Shown: piece by piece, positions 41,886 to 53,044 of the stretch
How positions within the stretch are numbered: position 1 is the stretch's first letter
How the letters are laid out: each line of letters starts with the position of its first letter
Source: Actinoplanes derwentensis
GTDB lineage: Bacteria > Actinomycetota > Actinomycetes > Mycobacteriales > Micromonosporaceae
Reading direction: 5' to 3'
Assembly (NCBI RefSeq): GCF_900104725.1
Contig: NZ_LT629758.1
Span: forward strand, 1,612,001-1,676,000
DNA length: 64,000 nucleotides
Notes under the pieces: generated by a model
What the model was told of the DNA's origin: nothing
Seen by the model: the letters and a program-made list of their open reading frames with translations, nothing else
Database searches by the model: none
Made by a program: the position numbers and the translations under genes

Positions 41886-42920
41886 CTAGCGGCGCCGCCG
41901 CAGCCGGGCGATCACCAGGCCGATCAGCCCGGCGGCGATTGCGAGAGCCCCGCCGGCGATCAGTGCCCCGGTCGGCAGCTCCCGGTTGTTGGAAGCGGGC
42001 GCGGCCTTTGCGGCCTTGGTGGGCTCGGTCGTCACCTGAGCCGCCGCGGGCACGCCGTCCAGGGGATGGCTCAGCAGGTCGACCTTCTTCAGCCCGTCGG
42101 CCATCTCGGAGATGGTCAGCAGGGCGCTGCCGTCGGCGGAGTACGCGATCGACTCGCCCTGTGGCTCGTCCGGCAGCGCGACCGTCCGGGCCGTACCCCC
42201 GCTGATGGTTTTGACCAGGCCCTCCGCATCGGTCTGGCCCTCCGGCACGTCGAACTCGAAGGCGTCGGCATAGGTCCGCAGCGCGATACGCCGGCCGTCC
42301 GCGCTCACCGCCCCGCCGGTCACCACCAGCCGCCCCTTGAAACCGTAGGGGTTGCTGGTCGCGGTGATCGGGATCGTGAAGTCCCCGGCCCGCCGCAGCG
42401 GTGTCGTCCCGTCCGCCGTCAGCGGCCCGGCCGGCACGTAGACGCCCGCGGTCAGCGGATCCTTGGTGACCATGATCGGGACACCGTCCGAGCCGACCAG
42501 CAGCGCCTCCGCGTCGTGCGCACCGTCCGGGTAGGACATCCGGAACAGGGTCGGTGACTTGCCGCCCGGCTTCAGCCGCCACACCCCGATGGTCTCGCGG
42601 ACCCGGCTGTTGTCACCGATGTCGCCGACCCAGATCGTGCCGTCCGCGCCGCGGGCCAGGTCCTCGGTGTCGCGCGGCTGCGACGGGTAGGACACCTTGT
42701 CGGTGACCTTGCACTTCCTGTTCAGGAAGAAGATCTTGCGGCCGTTCGGGTCGTCGGCGCCGTCGTTGACCACCACGTAGCCGTCGCCGTCGGCGGCCAG
42801 GCCGGAGATCTCGTCGAGGAGATCGTTCTTGACCGTGCACGTGGTCTGCGGGGCCGCGGCCATCGGGATCGGGACAGCGGTCAGGGACACCGACAGAACC
42901 GCGGTGGTCAGGAACGTCAT
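41886..42920 (-). CDS. surface-anchored beta-propeller-like protein
   Basis: 344 residues from ATG 42920. N-terminal signal (MTFLTTAVLSVSLTAVPIPM). The body repeats propeller-like strands (ISGLAADGDGYVVVNDGADD; LARGADGTIWVGDIGDNSRV; ESIAYSADGSALLTISEMAD). Near the C-terminus are a Pro/Ala/Asn linker, one membrane helix (GALIAGGALAIAAGLIGLVI) and an Arg tail (ARLRRRR), so it is anchored at the C-terminus without a sortase motif. Function unknown. Confidence 0.75.
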   Translation of the reverse strand: MTFLTTAVLSVSLTAVPIPMAAAPQTTCTVKNDLLDEISGLAADGDGYVVVNDGADDPNGRKIFFLNRKCKVTDKVSYPSQPRDTEDLARGADGTIWVGDIGDNSRVRETIGVWRLKPGGKSPTLFRMSYPDGAHDAEALLVGSDGVPIMVTKDPLTAGVYVPAGPLTADGTTPLRRAGDFTIPITATSNPYGFKGRLVVTGGAVSADGRRIALRTYADAFEFDVPEGQTDAEGLVKTISGGTARTVALPDEPQGESIAYSADGSALLTISEMADGLKKVDLLSHPLDGVPAAAQVTTEPTKAAKAAPASNNRELPTGALIAGGALAIAAGLIGLVIARLRRRR

Positions 42921-43017
42921 GAGCTAACCCTGCCACGGCCCCGCCAGATACCGCGCACTCAGTAATCCCACAGGAGGCTCACGGGGCGAGCAGAAAAACC
43001 CAGGTCAAGCTGGGGAC

Positions 43018-43266
43018 ATGACACAGATGGCCCTCCCGTACGCGTACCCGTCCACCCGCCGAGCCGCGCTCGGCGACACCACCCCGGCCCGCTGGCGGCT
43101 GTTCGGCGCCGAGTTCGCCACCGCGCTCGCCGTCAACCTCGGCCCGGCCGCCGGCCAGCCCGTTCCCGACCACGGGGTGATGATGACCGCCGCCGCGCCC
43201 GGTGCCGTGATCGTCGGCGCGCAGACCCGGCTCGTCGCGGTTCAGCCGTCGATCACCTCGTGGTGA
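43018..43266 (+). CDS. small hypothetical protein
   Basis: 82 residues from ATG 43018 (GGGGAC upstream), followed by a good terminator hairpin. Content is plausible (LPYAYPSTRRAALGDTTPAR) but low in distinguishing features. No family recognised; it might be spurious. Confidence 0.35.
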   Translation: MTQMALPYAYPSTRRAALGDTTPARWRLFGAEFATALAVNLGPAAGQPVPDHGVMMTAAAPGAVIVGAQTRLVAVQPSITSW

Positions 43267-43306
43267 CCGCTGTGCCGGAAGTCATAAGTCCCACATTGTG
43301 GACGGT

Positions 43307-43339
43307 CGGCCCGCCGGGGCCCGTGTCCCCGGCGGGCCA
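43307..43339. terminator. terminator hairpin before lectin kinase gene
   Basis: A perfect 13-bp stem (TGGCCC... type, 43307-43319 with 43327-43339) and 7-base loop lie 40 bases after the small gene's stop. Confidence 0.65.
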
Positions 43340-43448
43340 CCGGCCACCGTGAACAGCGATCTTGAGACGTGATACGTCCGATTGACGACTGATTGACAAC
43401 TCTCCCCTGCGGACACACGGAGCCGGTCGATCCCTGTACCGTGCCGCA

Positions 43449-45110
43449 GTGTCGAATTTGATCGCAGAACGTTACCGCCTAGTAGGTCAACTCGGCCAGG
43501 GCGGCATGGGTCGCGTCTGGGCGGCCCGTGACGAGTTGCTCGCCCGGGACGTCGCGATCAAGGAGCTGACGCCCCCGCCCGGCCTCACCGAGCCGGAACT
43601 CGTTGCGCTGCGGGAACGCGCCATCCGCGAGGCCCGCTCGATCGCCATGCTGGACCAGCCCAACGTGGTCCGCATCTTCGACGTGGTGTTCCACGGCGGT
43701 GACCCGTGGATCGTCATGGAGCTGGTGCCGTCCCGCTCTCTCTTCGATACTGTCCGTGACGACGGCCCGATGGCTCCCGACCAGGTGGCCCGAGTCGGCC
43801 TCGGTGTGCTCGCCGCGTTGCGCGCCGCCCACCGGGTCGGTCTGCTGCACCGCGACGTGAAACCCGGCAACGTCCTGCTGGCCCATGACGGCCGAGTGGT
43901 CCTGACCGACTTCGGCCTGGCCACGGTGGCCGGCGACGTCAGCATCACCCGCACCGGCGTGGTCCTGGGCTCCCCGCAGTACCTCGCTCCGGAACGCGCC
44001 CTGGACGGCGAGGTCGGCCCGGCCGCCGACCTGTGGTCGCTGGGCGCCACGCTGTACGCCGCGGTCGAGGGCCGCCCGCCGTACGTCCGCTCGTCCCCGA
44101 TGACCACCCTGGCGGCCCTGGCTACCGAACTGCCGGACCCGCCGGAACGAGCCGGTGTGCTGCGGGTCGCGCTGACCGCCCTGCTCCAGCGCGACCCGGC
44201 CCGCCGCGCCGACGCCGAGACCGCGCACCGTCTCCTGCTGGCCGCCACCGCCCCGGGATCACCACCGCCGGCCGACGTCCCGGTCTACGGCGACCCCACG
44301 TTCGCCACCACCAAACCCAAGACCGCCACGCCCGCTCCGGTCGCCGCCGTCGCCGCCGGCAAACCCAGTGAGCCGTCCGAGTCGCTGACCACGGAGTCCG
44401 CCTCGAAGAAGGCCGAGAAACGGCGTGCACCGGTCGCCGTCGGAGTGGCGGTGGCGGCGCTGCTGATCGCGGTCGGGGCGATCACGTACCCGCTGGTGTC
44501 GAAGCCGGAGACGCCGAGCCCGCAGGCCCTGCCGTCCGCCTCGCTGCCCGGTCAGGCCGCCGGAGCCGGGACGCCACTGCCCGGCAAGCCGAGCAAAGCC
44601 GTCCGTCCCCGCCGCAGCCCTTCACCCGGCGCCCCGTCAGCCAGCGCAACCGCCGCCGGCACGGTCAAGGGCGGTAAGAAGCCGTCCGCGGGCGCGTCCA
44701 CCGCCGCGACCGGGACCACCACCCCCACGACCGAGGCGGCGGCCACCGGAACCCCGTTCGAGAGCAACGGCACCGGGACCTGCCTGTACGCCCCGGCGAG
44801 CACCGGGCAGATCCAGTCCTGGGCCTGCAACGGTTCCGCCGGTCAGCGTTTCACCATCGGATCCGACAAGACCCTGCGGGTACGCGGCAAATGCGTGCAG
44901 ATCGGCAGCACCGACGACGGCGCGACCCTCCGGCTGGCCACGTGCACCGGCGCACCGGCCCAGCAGTGGGACTACAACTCGTCGTTCGACCTGGTCAACC
45001 TGTGGGCGATCAAATGCGTCGACATCCCGGACGCCAGCAGCTCCAACGGGGTGGTCGTGCAGATCTGGGAGTGCACCGGCGCCTCCCACCAGAAGTGGAG
45101 CCACGCCTAG
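43449..45110 (+). CDS. membrane Ser/Thr kinase with C-terminal ricin-type lectin domain
   Basis: 553 residues from GTG 43449. PknB-type kinase at about 9-265: GQGGMGRVW, Lys38, HRDVKPGN with Asp136, DFG at 154, activation loop GSPQYLAPE. A Lys/Arg region and membrane helix (VAVGVAVAALLIAVGAITYP) at about 325-345 are followed by a Pro/Thr/Ala linker and, at 430-553, a beta-trefoil of the ricin B type with QxW-like repeats (QIQSWACNGSAGQRFTI; APAQQWDYN; ASHQKWSHA). It would bind carbohydrate outside the cell and signal inside. Confidence 0.9.
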   Translation: MSNLIAERYRLVGQLGQGGMGRVWAARDELLARDVAIKELTPPPGLTEPELVALRERAIREARSIAMLDQPNVVRIFDVVFHGGDPWIVMELVPSRSLFDTVRDDGPMAPDQVARVGLGVLAALRAAHRVGLLHRDVKPGNVLLAHDGRVVLTDFGLATVAGDVSITRTGVVLGSPQYLAPERALDGEVGPAADLWSLGATLYAAVEGRPPYVRSSPMTTLAALATELPDPPERAGVLRVALTALLQRDPARRADAETAHRLLLAATAPGSPPPADVPVYGDPTFATTKPKTATPAPVAAVAAGKPSEPSESLTTESASKKAEKRRAPVAVGVAVAALLIAVGAITYPLVSKPETPSPQALPSASLPGQAAGAGTPLPGKPSKAVRPRRSPSPGAPSASATAAGTVKGGKKPSAGASTAATGTTTPTTEAAATGTPFESNGTGTCLYAPASTGQIQSWACNGSAGQRFTIGSDKTLRVRGKCVQIGSTDDGATLRLATCTGAPAQQWDYNSSFDLVNLWAIKCVDIPDASSSNGVVVQIWECTGASHQKWSHA

Positions 45111-45241
45111 ACGTGCCGGAGCCGGGCGAAACCGAAGCCGGCCAGCAGGACCGTGAGGGTGAGGTAGAGGCCCAGCTCGATCCATGGGAACGACCAGGAC
45201 CGGCCGGCCGGGTCTGCCGTGCACTGTGGCCGACCTGTTCA
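45107..45241 (-). pseudogene. C-terminal remnant of a membrane protein
   Basis: About 44 codons on the minus strand ending at a TAG that overlaps the kinase stop (CTAG): QCTADPAGRSWSFPWIELGL, then YLTLTVLLAGFGFARLRHV, a clear membrane helix with a basic C-terminus. Upstream the frame is stopped by TGA. It probably once ended an ABC-2-type permease or similar membrane gene. Confidence 0.45.
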
Positions 45242-45278
45242 CCACCACCGTGAAAGCCACCATGAACCGGCGGCGGGC

Positions 45279-46049
45279 CTAACCCGCCGGGCGGCCCACG
45301 AGCAGGCGCAAGGCGCCGAGGAACTGCGGCTGGGTGCGCAGGTGGCCGTGGCGGCGGTCCCACGCCCCGGAGCCGAGGTCGGCGCGCAACCGTTCGACGG
45401 CACGGGCGGTGGCCGTCTCGTCGACGAAACCCCAGGCGGACTGCGCGGCCCGTACACGTGCGTCGAGGAACTGTTCGGGACGGGCGTAGAAAGCCTCGGT
45501 GAAACCGTCTGCGCAGTCGATCGGGATCGGCACCTCGACCACCTCGGTCGTTGTGCCGATCGCGGCCGCGATGTCGTCGACCGGCGGGTAGCGGCGGCGT
45601 TCCGCGGCGATCAGTTCCGGGGCGTACTCGGCGAGCCAGAGCCGGTCCAGGGCGTCGCCGTCGAAGGTCAGCACCACCACCGGACCGCGGGCCACCCGCC
45701 GCAGTTCGGCCAGGCCCCCGGCGGTGTCGGCCCACTGGTGCACGGTGACGGTGGCCATCACCGCGTCGAACGCGCCGTCGTCGAACGGCAGCCGCTGCGC
45801 GGTCGCGTCCAGCGCCGGGACCGCGGTCGCCGGCCGTTGGGCACGCATCTGCGCGGACGGCTCGACCGCGACCACGTACCGATCGGCGGGCTCGTAAGAT
45901 CCGGCCCCGGCACCGACGTTCAGCACGGTGCGGGCGTCACCGAGCACGGTGTGGATCATCGCGGCGATCCGGGGGTCGGGGCGGCGCTGCCGGGCGTACC
46001 CCGAGCCGTTGGTCTCGTAGTCGAAGTCGCCGCCCGTTGCTGTGCTCAT
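45279..46049 (-). CDS. class I SAM-dependent methyltransferase
   Basis: 256 residues from ATG 46049. Motif I TVLNVGAGAGSYEPADR, VVAVEPSAQMRAQRP, LPFDDGAFDAVMATVTVHQW and LAELRRVARGPVVVLTFDG define a type-11 methyltransferase. Substrate unknown. A 7-bp hairpin overlaps its stop codon (45271-45289). Flanked on both sides by gene remnants. Confidence 0.82.
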   Translation of the reverse strand: MSTATGGDFDYETNGSGYARQRRPDPRIAAMIHTVLGDARTVLNVGAGAGSYEPADRYVVAVEPSAQMRAQRPATAVPALDATAQRLPFDDGAFDAVMATVTVHQWADTAGGLAELRRVARGPVVVLTFDGDALDRLWLAEYAPELIAAERRRYPPVDDIAAAIGTTTEVVEVPIPIDCADGFTEAFYARPEQFLDARVRAAQSAWGFVDETATARAVERLRADLGSGAWDRRHGHLRTQPQFLGALRLLVGRPAG

Positions 46050-46083
46050 GTGCCGACGCTAAACCTGTACCCCCGGGTCCAGG

Positions 46084-46240
46084 TCAAGCGCGCACGGCGA
46101 CGGCGTGGAAACGGGCCGGGGAGTCGTCGTAGCCGACCAGGTCCCAGCCGGTGTCGGGGGTGAGGACCCGTAGGACGGGTCCGGCCAGCGGCTCGTCGGG
46201 GTCCAGGACGCGGCCGCCGGGCGTCGGCGAGCAGCCCGGC
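46084..46240 (-). pseudogene. C-terminal gene remnant (unrecognised)
   Basis: Minus-strand reading RVLDPDEPLAGPVLRVLTPD, then TGWDLVGYDDSPARFHAVAV to TGA 46084. It has protein-like composition but no start; upstream the frame loses its character. It lies between the methyltransferase and LysR genes. Confidence 0.4.
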
Positions 46241-46272
46241 CCGCCCGTCGACCAGCGCTGCTGCGGGAAAGG

Positions 46273-47160
46273 TCAGGTGGGTAGGGCGGCCTCGGCTGCC
46301 AGCCGTAGGCTCCTGATCATCGGGTTCGGGTCGCCTTTGCGGCTGACCAGGACGACCCGGCTGGGGGAGGCGCCTTCGATCGGGACGGTGGCCAGGTCGG
46401 GACGCAGCGAACTACGACGATCACCGGCCGGGAGTACGGCGATCGCCCGGCCGTTCGCGACCAGTTCGAGTTTGTCCTCATAGCTCTCGACCTGCGGAAC
46501 ACCTGACCCGAGCAGCTGGTACGACGTCCAGTCCGCGGTCTCGAACACGCAGGGCGCCGCCTGCACACCGGCCAGCTCCGCCGAGGTCACCGACGCGCGC
46601 CCGGCCCACGGATGGTCGTGCGGGACCACGAGCTTCCGCGGCTCCTCGTACAACGGGGTGGTGCGCACGTCGTCGTCGGCCAGCGGCAGCGGCGCCCGTG
46701 CGATCAGCGCGTCGACAACCTTGCCGGCCAGTGCGCCGACATCGCGGCAGTTCAGGTGCCGGGTGGTGATCTCGGCGCCGGGGTGGCGGCGGCGCAGTTC
46801 CCGGACGGCGGCCGTGATCACCAGGTCCTCGACGTAGCCGATGGTGATCCGTTCGGCTTCGGCCTGCTCGCGGACGGCCAGTTCGGCCTCGCGGGCGGCC
46901 TGCAACAGAGCCCGCGCGCGGGGCAGGAACGCCTGCCCGGCCGGGGTGAGCCGGGTGCCCTGCGGGATCCGGTCCAGCAGCCGTACGCCGAGATGTTTCT
47001 CGAGCCGCTGGATCTGGCGGCTCAGCGCCGGCTGGGCCACGTGCAGGTCGGCGGCGGCCCGGCCGAAGTTCTGGTGCTCGGCCACCGCGGTGAAGTAGCG
47101 CACGAGGCGCAGTTCCAGGTCTTGTCCGAGATCGTTCACCCGGTCCAGCGTACGCGTCAT
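46273..47160 (-). CDS. LysR-family transcriptional regulator
   Basis: 295 residues from ATG 47160 (GTG 47139 possible). The N-terminal helix-turn-helix is canonical (LRLVRYFTAVAEHQNFGRAA, then LHVAQPALSRQIQRLEKHLG) and the rest is the substrate-binding domain. It is divergent from the quinone-oxidoreductase gene with a 99-base gap, the classical arrangement for a LysR regulator and its target. Confidence 0.88.
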   Translation of the reverse strand: MTRTLDRVNDLGQDLELRLVRYFTAVAEHQNFGRAAADLHVAQPALSRQIQRLEKHLGVRLLDRIPQGTRLTPAGQAFLPRARALLQAAREAELAVREQAEAERITIGYVEDLVITAAVRELRRRHPGAEITTRHLNCRDVGALAGKVVDALIARAPLPLADDDVRTTPLYEEPRKLVVPHDHPWAGRASVTSAELAGVQAAPCVFETADWTSYQLLGSGVPQVESYEDKLELVANGRAIAVLPAGDRRSSLRPDLATVPIEGASPSRVVLVSRKGDPNPMIRSLRLAAEAALPT

Positions 47161-47259
47161 GCCGTTTCGGAATGATCGGGTTACCGGACCGGTCTTGGAC
47201 GGCCGGGCCGTCGCGGGCTTTGACTTCAGGGGCAACGATTCCCGAAGAGAGCGACAGGA

Positions 47260-48261
47260 ATGATGAAGGCGATCCAGTTCCACGAAGCCGGCGGGCCGGA
47301 CGTTCTGCGGTACGACGAGGTGCCGGTTCCGGCGATCGGGCCGGGTGAGGTGCTCGTCCGGGTGCACGCCGTGGGCATCAACCCGCCGGACTGGTACCTG
47401 CGTGAGGGCATGACGGTCATGCCGCCCGAGATGCGGCCGGCGTTGGAGTTCCCGCTGACTCCCGGTACGGACATGTCCGGCGTGGTCGAGGCGGTCGCCG
47501 TGGACGTGCCGGAGTTCGCCGTCGGTGACGAGGTGTTCGGGATGCTGCGGTTTCCCGGGTTCGACGGTCGCGCGTACGCCGAATACGTGGCCGCACCGGC
47601 CGCGGACCTGGCCCGCAAGCCGGCCGGGGTCGACCACGTGCAGGCCGCCGGGGCGCCGATGGCGGTACTCACGGCCTGGCAGTATCTGATCGATCTCGGC
47701 CATGACGTGCCCTCGCCGTTCACCGGGCAGGTGCACCGGCCGGTGCTGATCACGCCGGGGATGACCGTGCTGGTCAACGGCGCCGCCGGTGGGGTGGGCC
47801 ACTTCGCGGTGCAGTTGGCGAAGTGGAAGGGGGCACGCGTGATCGCGGTGGCCTCGGGTCGGCACGAGCGGTTCCTGCGCGAGCTGGGTGCTGACGAGTT
47901 CATCGACTACACCACGACGGACGCCGCCGACGTGGCCCGCGATGTGGACCTGGTGATCGACGCGGTCGGCGGGCCGGGCGCCCAGCGCTTTCTGAACGTC
48001 CTCAAGTCCGGTGGCACGATCCTTCCGGTGTTCTTCGCCGAGTACGACCCGCAGGAGACAGCGCGCCGGGACATCACGGTCTCGAACATTCAGGTTCGGT
48101 CCAACGGTCCCCAGCTCGCCGAGATCGGGCGGCTGTTCGATTCCGGTCTGCTCCAGGTCGGGGTGGACAGCACCTACCCGCTGTCCGAGGCAGCGGGCGC
48201 GCATGCGCGGGCCGCGCAGGGCCACATCCAGGGCAAGATCGTGCTGACGGTTCGCCCGTGA
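47260..48261 (+). CDS. NADP-dependent quinone oxidoreductase (MDR family)
   Basis: 333 residues from ATG 47260 (ATG 47263 next). No catalytic zinc ligands (the position reads INPPDW), so it is the zinc-free quinone-oxidoreductase type. Cofactor motif NGAAGGVGHFAVQLAK, then ARVIAVASG; C-terminal GHIQGKIVLTV. Reduces quinones or enals in the cytoplasm. Probably under the adjacent LysR regulator. Confidence 0.87.
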   Translation: MMKAIQFHEAGGPDVLRYDEVPVPAIGPGEVLVRVHAVGINPPDWYLREGMTVMPPEMRPALEFPLTPGTDMSGVVEAVAVDVPEFAVGDEVFGMLRFPGFDGRAYAEYVAAPAADLARKPAGVDHVQAAGAPMAVLTAWQYLIDLGHDVPSPFTGQVHRPVLITPGMTVLVNGAAGGVGHFAVQLAKWKGARVIAVASGRHERFLRELGADEFIDYTTTDAADVARDVDLVIDAVGGPGAQRFLNVLKSGGTILPVFFAEYDPQETARRDITVSNIQVRSNGPQLAEIGRLFDSGLLQVGVDSTYPLSEAAGAHARAAQGHIQGKIVLTVRP

Positions 48262-48390
48262 CCACCGGACCTGAGTAGACGGTGGCGGTCCGCCCGGATG
48301 CCTGAAGCTCCCCGAGTTGGTAAGGATCTTGACCGAGCCCGCGTGACGTGGTCGTCACAGGCTCATGGTGACGGTGGTGGCGCTGCGGGG

Positions 48391-48416
48391 AGCGGTCTCC
48401 GGGTTCGGAGACCGCT
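48391..48416. terminator. terminator-like hairpin
   Basis: An 11-bp perfect stem around AGCGGTCTCCG with loop GGTT, 130 bases downstream of the oxidoreductase stop. Confidence 0.55.
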
Positions 48417-48902
48417 GCGGCTCCAACGGCGACCCCGGCACCAGGCCCCTGCACCAGGTCCGGCGGCGGCACTCTCCGCAGCCGTCGCGACGAACAGTGG
48501 CCAGATGGCCGGCGGCATCCAGAAACCTCGCCGGGCGGGGGAGTGCGGGATCCGCATGAGTTGGGATAGTATCCAATCAAGCTCAGGTTGGGTCCCGCTG
48601 AATGGTGGACTCTTGGCGTGAGCGGGATGGGGTCGTGGGTCCACCCGGAGGGTCGGAGTTCGGCTTCCTCCATTTCGGCGGTGCGCTGGAAATCGCACTG
48701 GAGTCGTGTGCGTCGGCGATGCCGACGATGCTCTGAATATGGCATTTTCCCAGGTGGCGTACGGGATGGCCGGTTCTTGATGTGGCGCGTGAATTGCTGA
48801 CCGCGCCATTTTTTGCTGTCCGTTCGCTGTGCAATGGGCCCGCAGTCGAGTTTTCGGGAACGAAACAATCGCTTCATCATTCGTTCGCATTCTCGATCTT
48901 TC

Positions 48903-48916
48903 CTATCACTCGATAG
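48903..48916. promoter_or_regulatory. candidate operator of transporter operon
   Basis: CTATC-ACTC-GATAG, a perfect 5-bp dyad in the AT-richer leader 68 bases before the binding-protein start. Could be the site of the TetR regulator encoded at the end of the same operon. Weak evidence. Confidence 0.3.
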
Positions 48917-48983
48917 CAACGAGCCCGGCGGGTCCCGCCGAGACCGGAGCGACTCCGTGACATCCGTCGAGAGGTTGCGCACG

Positions 48984-50554
48984 ATGAATAGAAGGAAACT
49001 CCTGACCGCGGCCGTCGTGGCCACCGCACTGACCGCCCTGTCCGCCTGCAGCGGCGGCGCCACCCCGGGGACCTCGTCGTCCACCGGCACCGGCGGCACG
49101 CTGAAACTCGCCTTCCTCGCCGGCATCAGCACCCCCGACCCGGACACCGCATACGACGGCCCGGAGCTCAACCTCGTCAACAGCGCCTACGAAGGTCTGC
49201 TCAAGTACCAGCCGGGGCAGGCGAAACCGCAGCTCACCGGCGCACTCGCGACCAAGTGGGCGGCGAACGCCGACAACACCGTGTTCACCTTCGACCTGCG
49301 GACCGGCGTGACGTTCCACGACGGCACCGCCTTCACCGCGTCCGCGGTCGAACCGTCGTTCCAGCGGCGCACCACGATGGCCAAGGGCCCGTCCTACATG
49401 GTCGCCGATGTCAAGTCGGTCGAAGCGCCCTCCGACAGTCAGGTCGTCATCACGCTGAAGGCGCCGAACAGCGCCTTCCTCGACCTGCTGGCCTCCCCGT
49501 TCGGCCCGAAGATGCTCAGCCCGAAGGCCCTGCAGGACCACCCGACCAGCACCGACGAGGACAACTGGTTCGCCACGCACGACGCCGGCACCGGCCCCTA
49601 CACGTACGGCACGTTCGAGCCGGACGCCGACTACAAGCTGACGGCCTACCCGGGCTACTGGGGGACCAAGCCCGGTTACAGCGCCGTGGACTTCACTGTG
49701 CTGGCGAGCATGTCGACGATCCAGCTCAAGTTGCAGAGCGGTGAACTCGACGGTGTCATCGGCTCCCTGGACGGCGCCAGCTTCACCACCCTGAAGGGCG
49801 ACAGTTCGCTCACCACCAGCGCGTTCTCCAGCATGCAGACGCCGACGCTGTTCGTGAACCCGAAGAGCGCTGCCGTCGGGGCCGCCGATGTCCGGGCCGA
49901 GCTGCTGGCCGGTATCGACTTCGCGGCGCTGATGAAGAAGGCGCTGCCGGACACCACCGAGCCGACCACCGAGGTCTTCCCGGTCAACCTGCTCGCCGAC
50001 CCGGGCACCGACCAGCAGAAGATCACCTACGACGCGACCGCGCTGGCCGGGCTCGCCTCGGGCGCCCTCGCCGGCAAGACCGTCAAGATCGCGTACACCC
50101 AGACCGGCCCGGACGGTCAGGCCCTCAGCGACAACCTGGCGGCCGTGCTCAACACCGCCGGCATCAAGGCGGAGAGCGTCGGTTACGCCGCGGGCACCTA
50201 CTACCCGGCGCTGGCCAAGGGCGCGGACGCGCCGGACCTGACGATCTTCGCCGGGTTCCCGGACACCGCACACCCCGACGCGTGGGCCTCGGTCTTCTAC
50301 ACCCCGGACGGTGGCCTGGACCTGTTCGGCGCCGAGGTGCCCGGCCTCGCCGAGACGCTCGCCGCAGCCCGCAAGACCAACGACCAGGCGGCGTACGGCA
50401 GAGCAGCCGCCATGGTCAGCGAGTCCGCCTACTGGTACTCGATGGGGACCATGAAGGGCACCGCCTCGTTCGCCAAGGACGTGGCCGGCGCCGACACCGC
50501 CTGGCACCCGGTCATCACCGGCGTGCTGGAACTCAACCTGCTGCACCCGGCTTC

Positions 50555-50558
<4 letters not shown>
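48984..50558 (+). CDS. ABC transporter substrate-binding lipoprotein (SBP family 5)
   Basis: 524 residues from ATG 48984 (GAGAGG eight bases upstream). Lipoprotein signal with lipobox LSAC (residues 20-23). The mature part is a family-5 solute-binding protein: LVNSAYEGLLKYQP, VFTFDLRTGVTFHDGTAFTA, GTGPYTYGTFEPDADYKLTA, as in peptide, nickel and related importers. It begins an operon with the double ATPase, two permeases, two cysteine hydrolases and a TetR gene. The hydrolases suggest the imported compound is an amide-type small molecule (inferred). Confidence 0.92.
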
Positions 50559-52193
<1,635 letters not shown>

Positions 52194-52210
<17 letters not shown>

Positions 52211-53039
52211 CCTGGTGCGGCCGGTCACCCTCAAAGCGGCCGGACCGGGCGAGCGGATCGCTGTCGGGCTGCTGTTGGTCCTGGTGATCGTGGTGATCTG
52301 CGGGCCGCTGCTGTCGCCGTACAGCGCGATCGTGCCGTCCGGTGAGCCGTACCTGCCGCCGCTGTCCGCCGGGCATCCGCTCGGCACCGACAACCTCGGG
52401 CTCGACGTCGCGACGCGGGTGCTGGACGGCATGCGCACCAGCGTGTACGCGGCCGTCGTGGTCACCCTGTTCGCCGCCGTCGCGGGCCTGGTCATCGGTA
52501 CTCTCGCCGGTTTCGCCGGCGGTTTCCTGGACACCGCGCTGATGCGTTTCACCGACCTGTTCCTCGCGCTGCCGGCGACCATCGTCGCGATGGCCATCGC
52601 CGCCGGTCTCGGCCCCAGCCTGACCAGCTCGATGATCGCGATCGGGGTGGTCTGGTGGCCGCTCTACGCCCGTCTCGTACGCGGTGAGGTCCGGCGCGTC
52701 ACCACCGGCCTGCACGTCGAGGCGGCCCGGATGAGCGGTACGAAGGGACTGCGTCTGGTGCGGCGGCACGTCGTCCCCAGTGTGCTGCCGACCGTGGCCG
52801 TCACCGCCAGCCAGGACATCGGCGCGGTCATCCTCACCATCGCCTCCCTGTCGTTCGTCGGGCTCGGCGCGCCCGCCCCGGCACCCGAGCTGGGCCTGAT
52901 GGCGTCGGCCGGTATGCAGTACGTCGTCAACGCCTGGTGGATCCCGGTCGTCCCCGGCCTCGCCGTCGGACTGCTGTCGCTGCTCTGCACCTATTCCGGC
53001 GACGGACTGCGATCCGTCCTACGGGCGAAGGGAGCCTGA
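52194..53039 (+). CDS. ABC importer permease (DppC-like)
   Basis: 281 residues from ATG 52194, overlapping the ATPase end by 17 bases. Five to six membrane helices; the DppC hallmark HPLGTDNLGLDVATRVLDGM, then EAARMSGTKGLRLVRRHVVP as the EAA coupling loop. It forms the membrane channel with the DppB-like protein. Confidence 0.92.
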
Positions 53040-53044
53040 CCCCC

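Larger units (their letters stand above)
48262..48983. other. 722-base intergenic region
   Basis: Between the oxidoreductase and peptide-transporter operons. It holds a terminator-like hairpin (48391-48416), then a less GC-rich stretch from about 48560 to 48920 (candidate promoter area of the transporter operon). Several weak open frames exist on both strands, but none has a credible start or family. Confidence 0.6.

Noticed and set aside
48355-48576. 73-codon minus-strand frame with several Cys (DGCGECRRRTWC)
   Set aside because: No ribosome site, and it runs antisense across a terminator-like hairpin; not enough to call a gene.
48900-48983. Structured leader resembling a riboswitch before the peptide importer
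   Set aside because: Small hairpins exist (CTATC/GATAG, CGGCGGG/CCGCCG), but I cannot match them to a known riboswitch class, and the co-encoded TetR is a simpler regulator.
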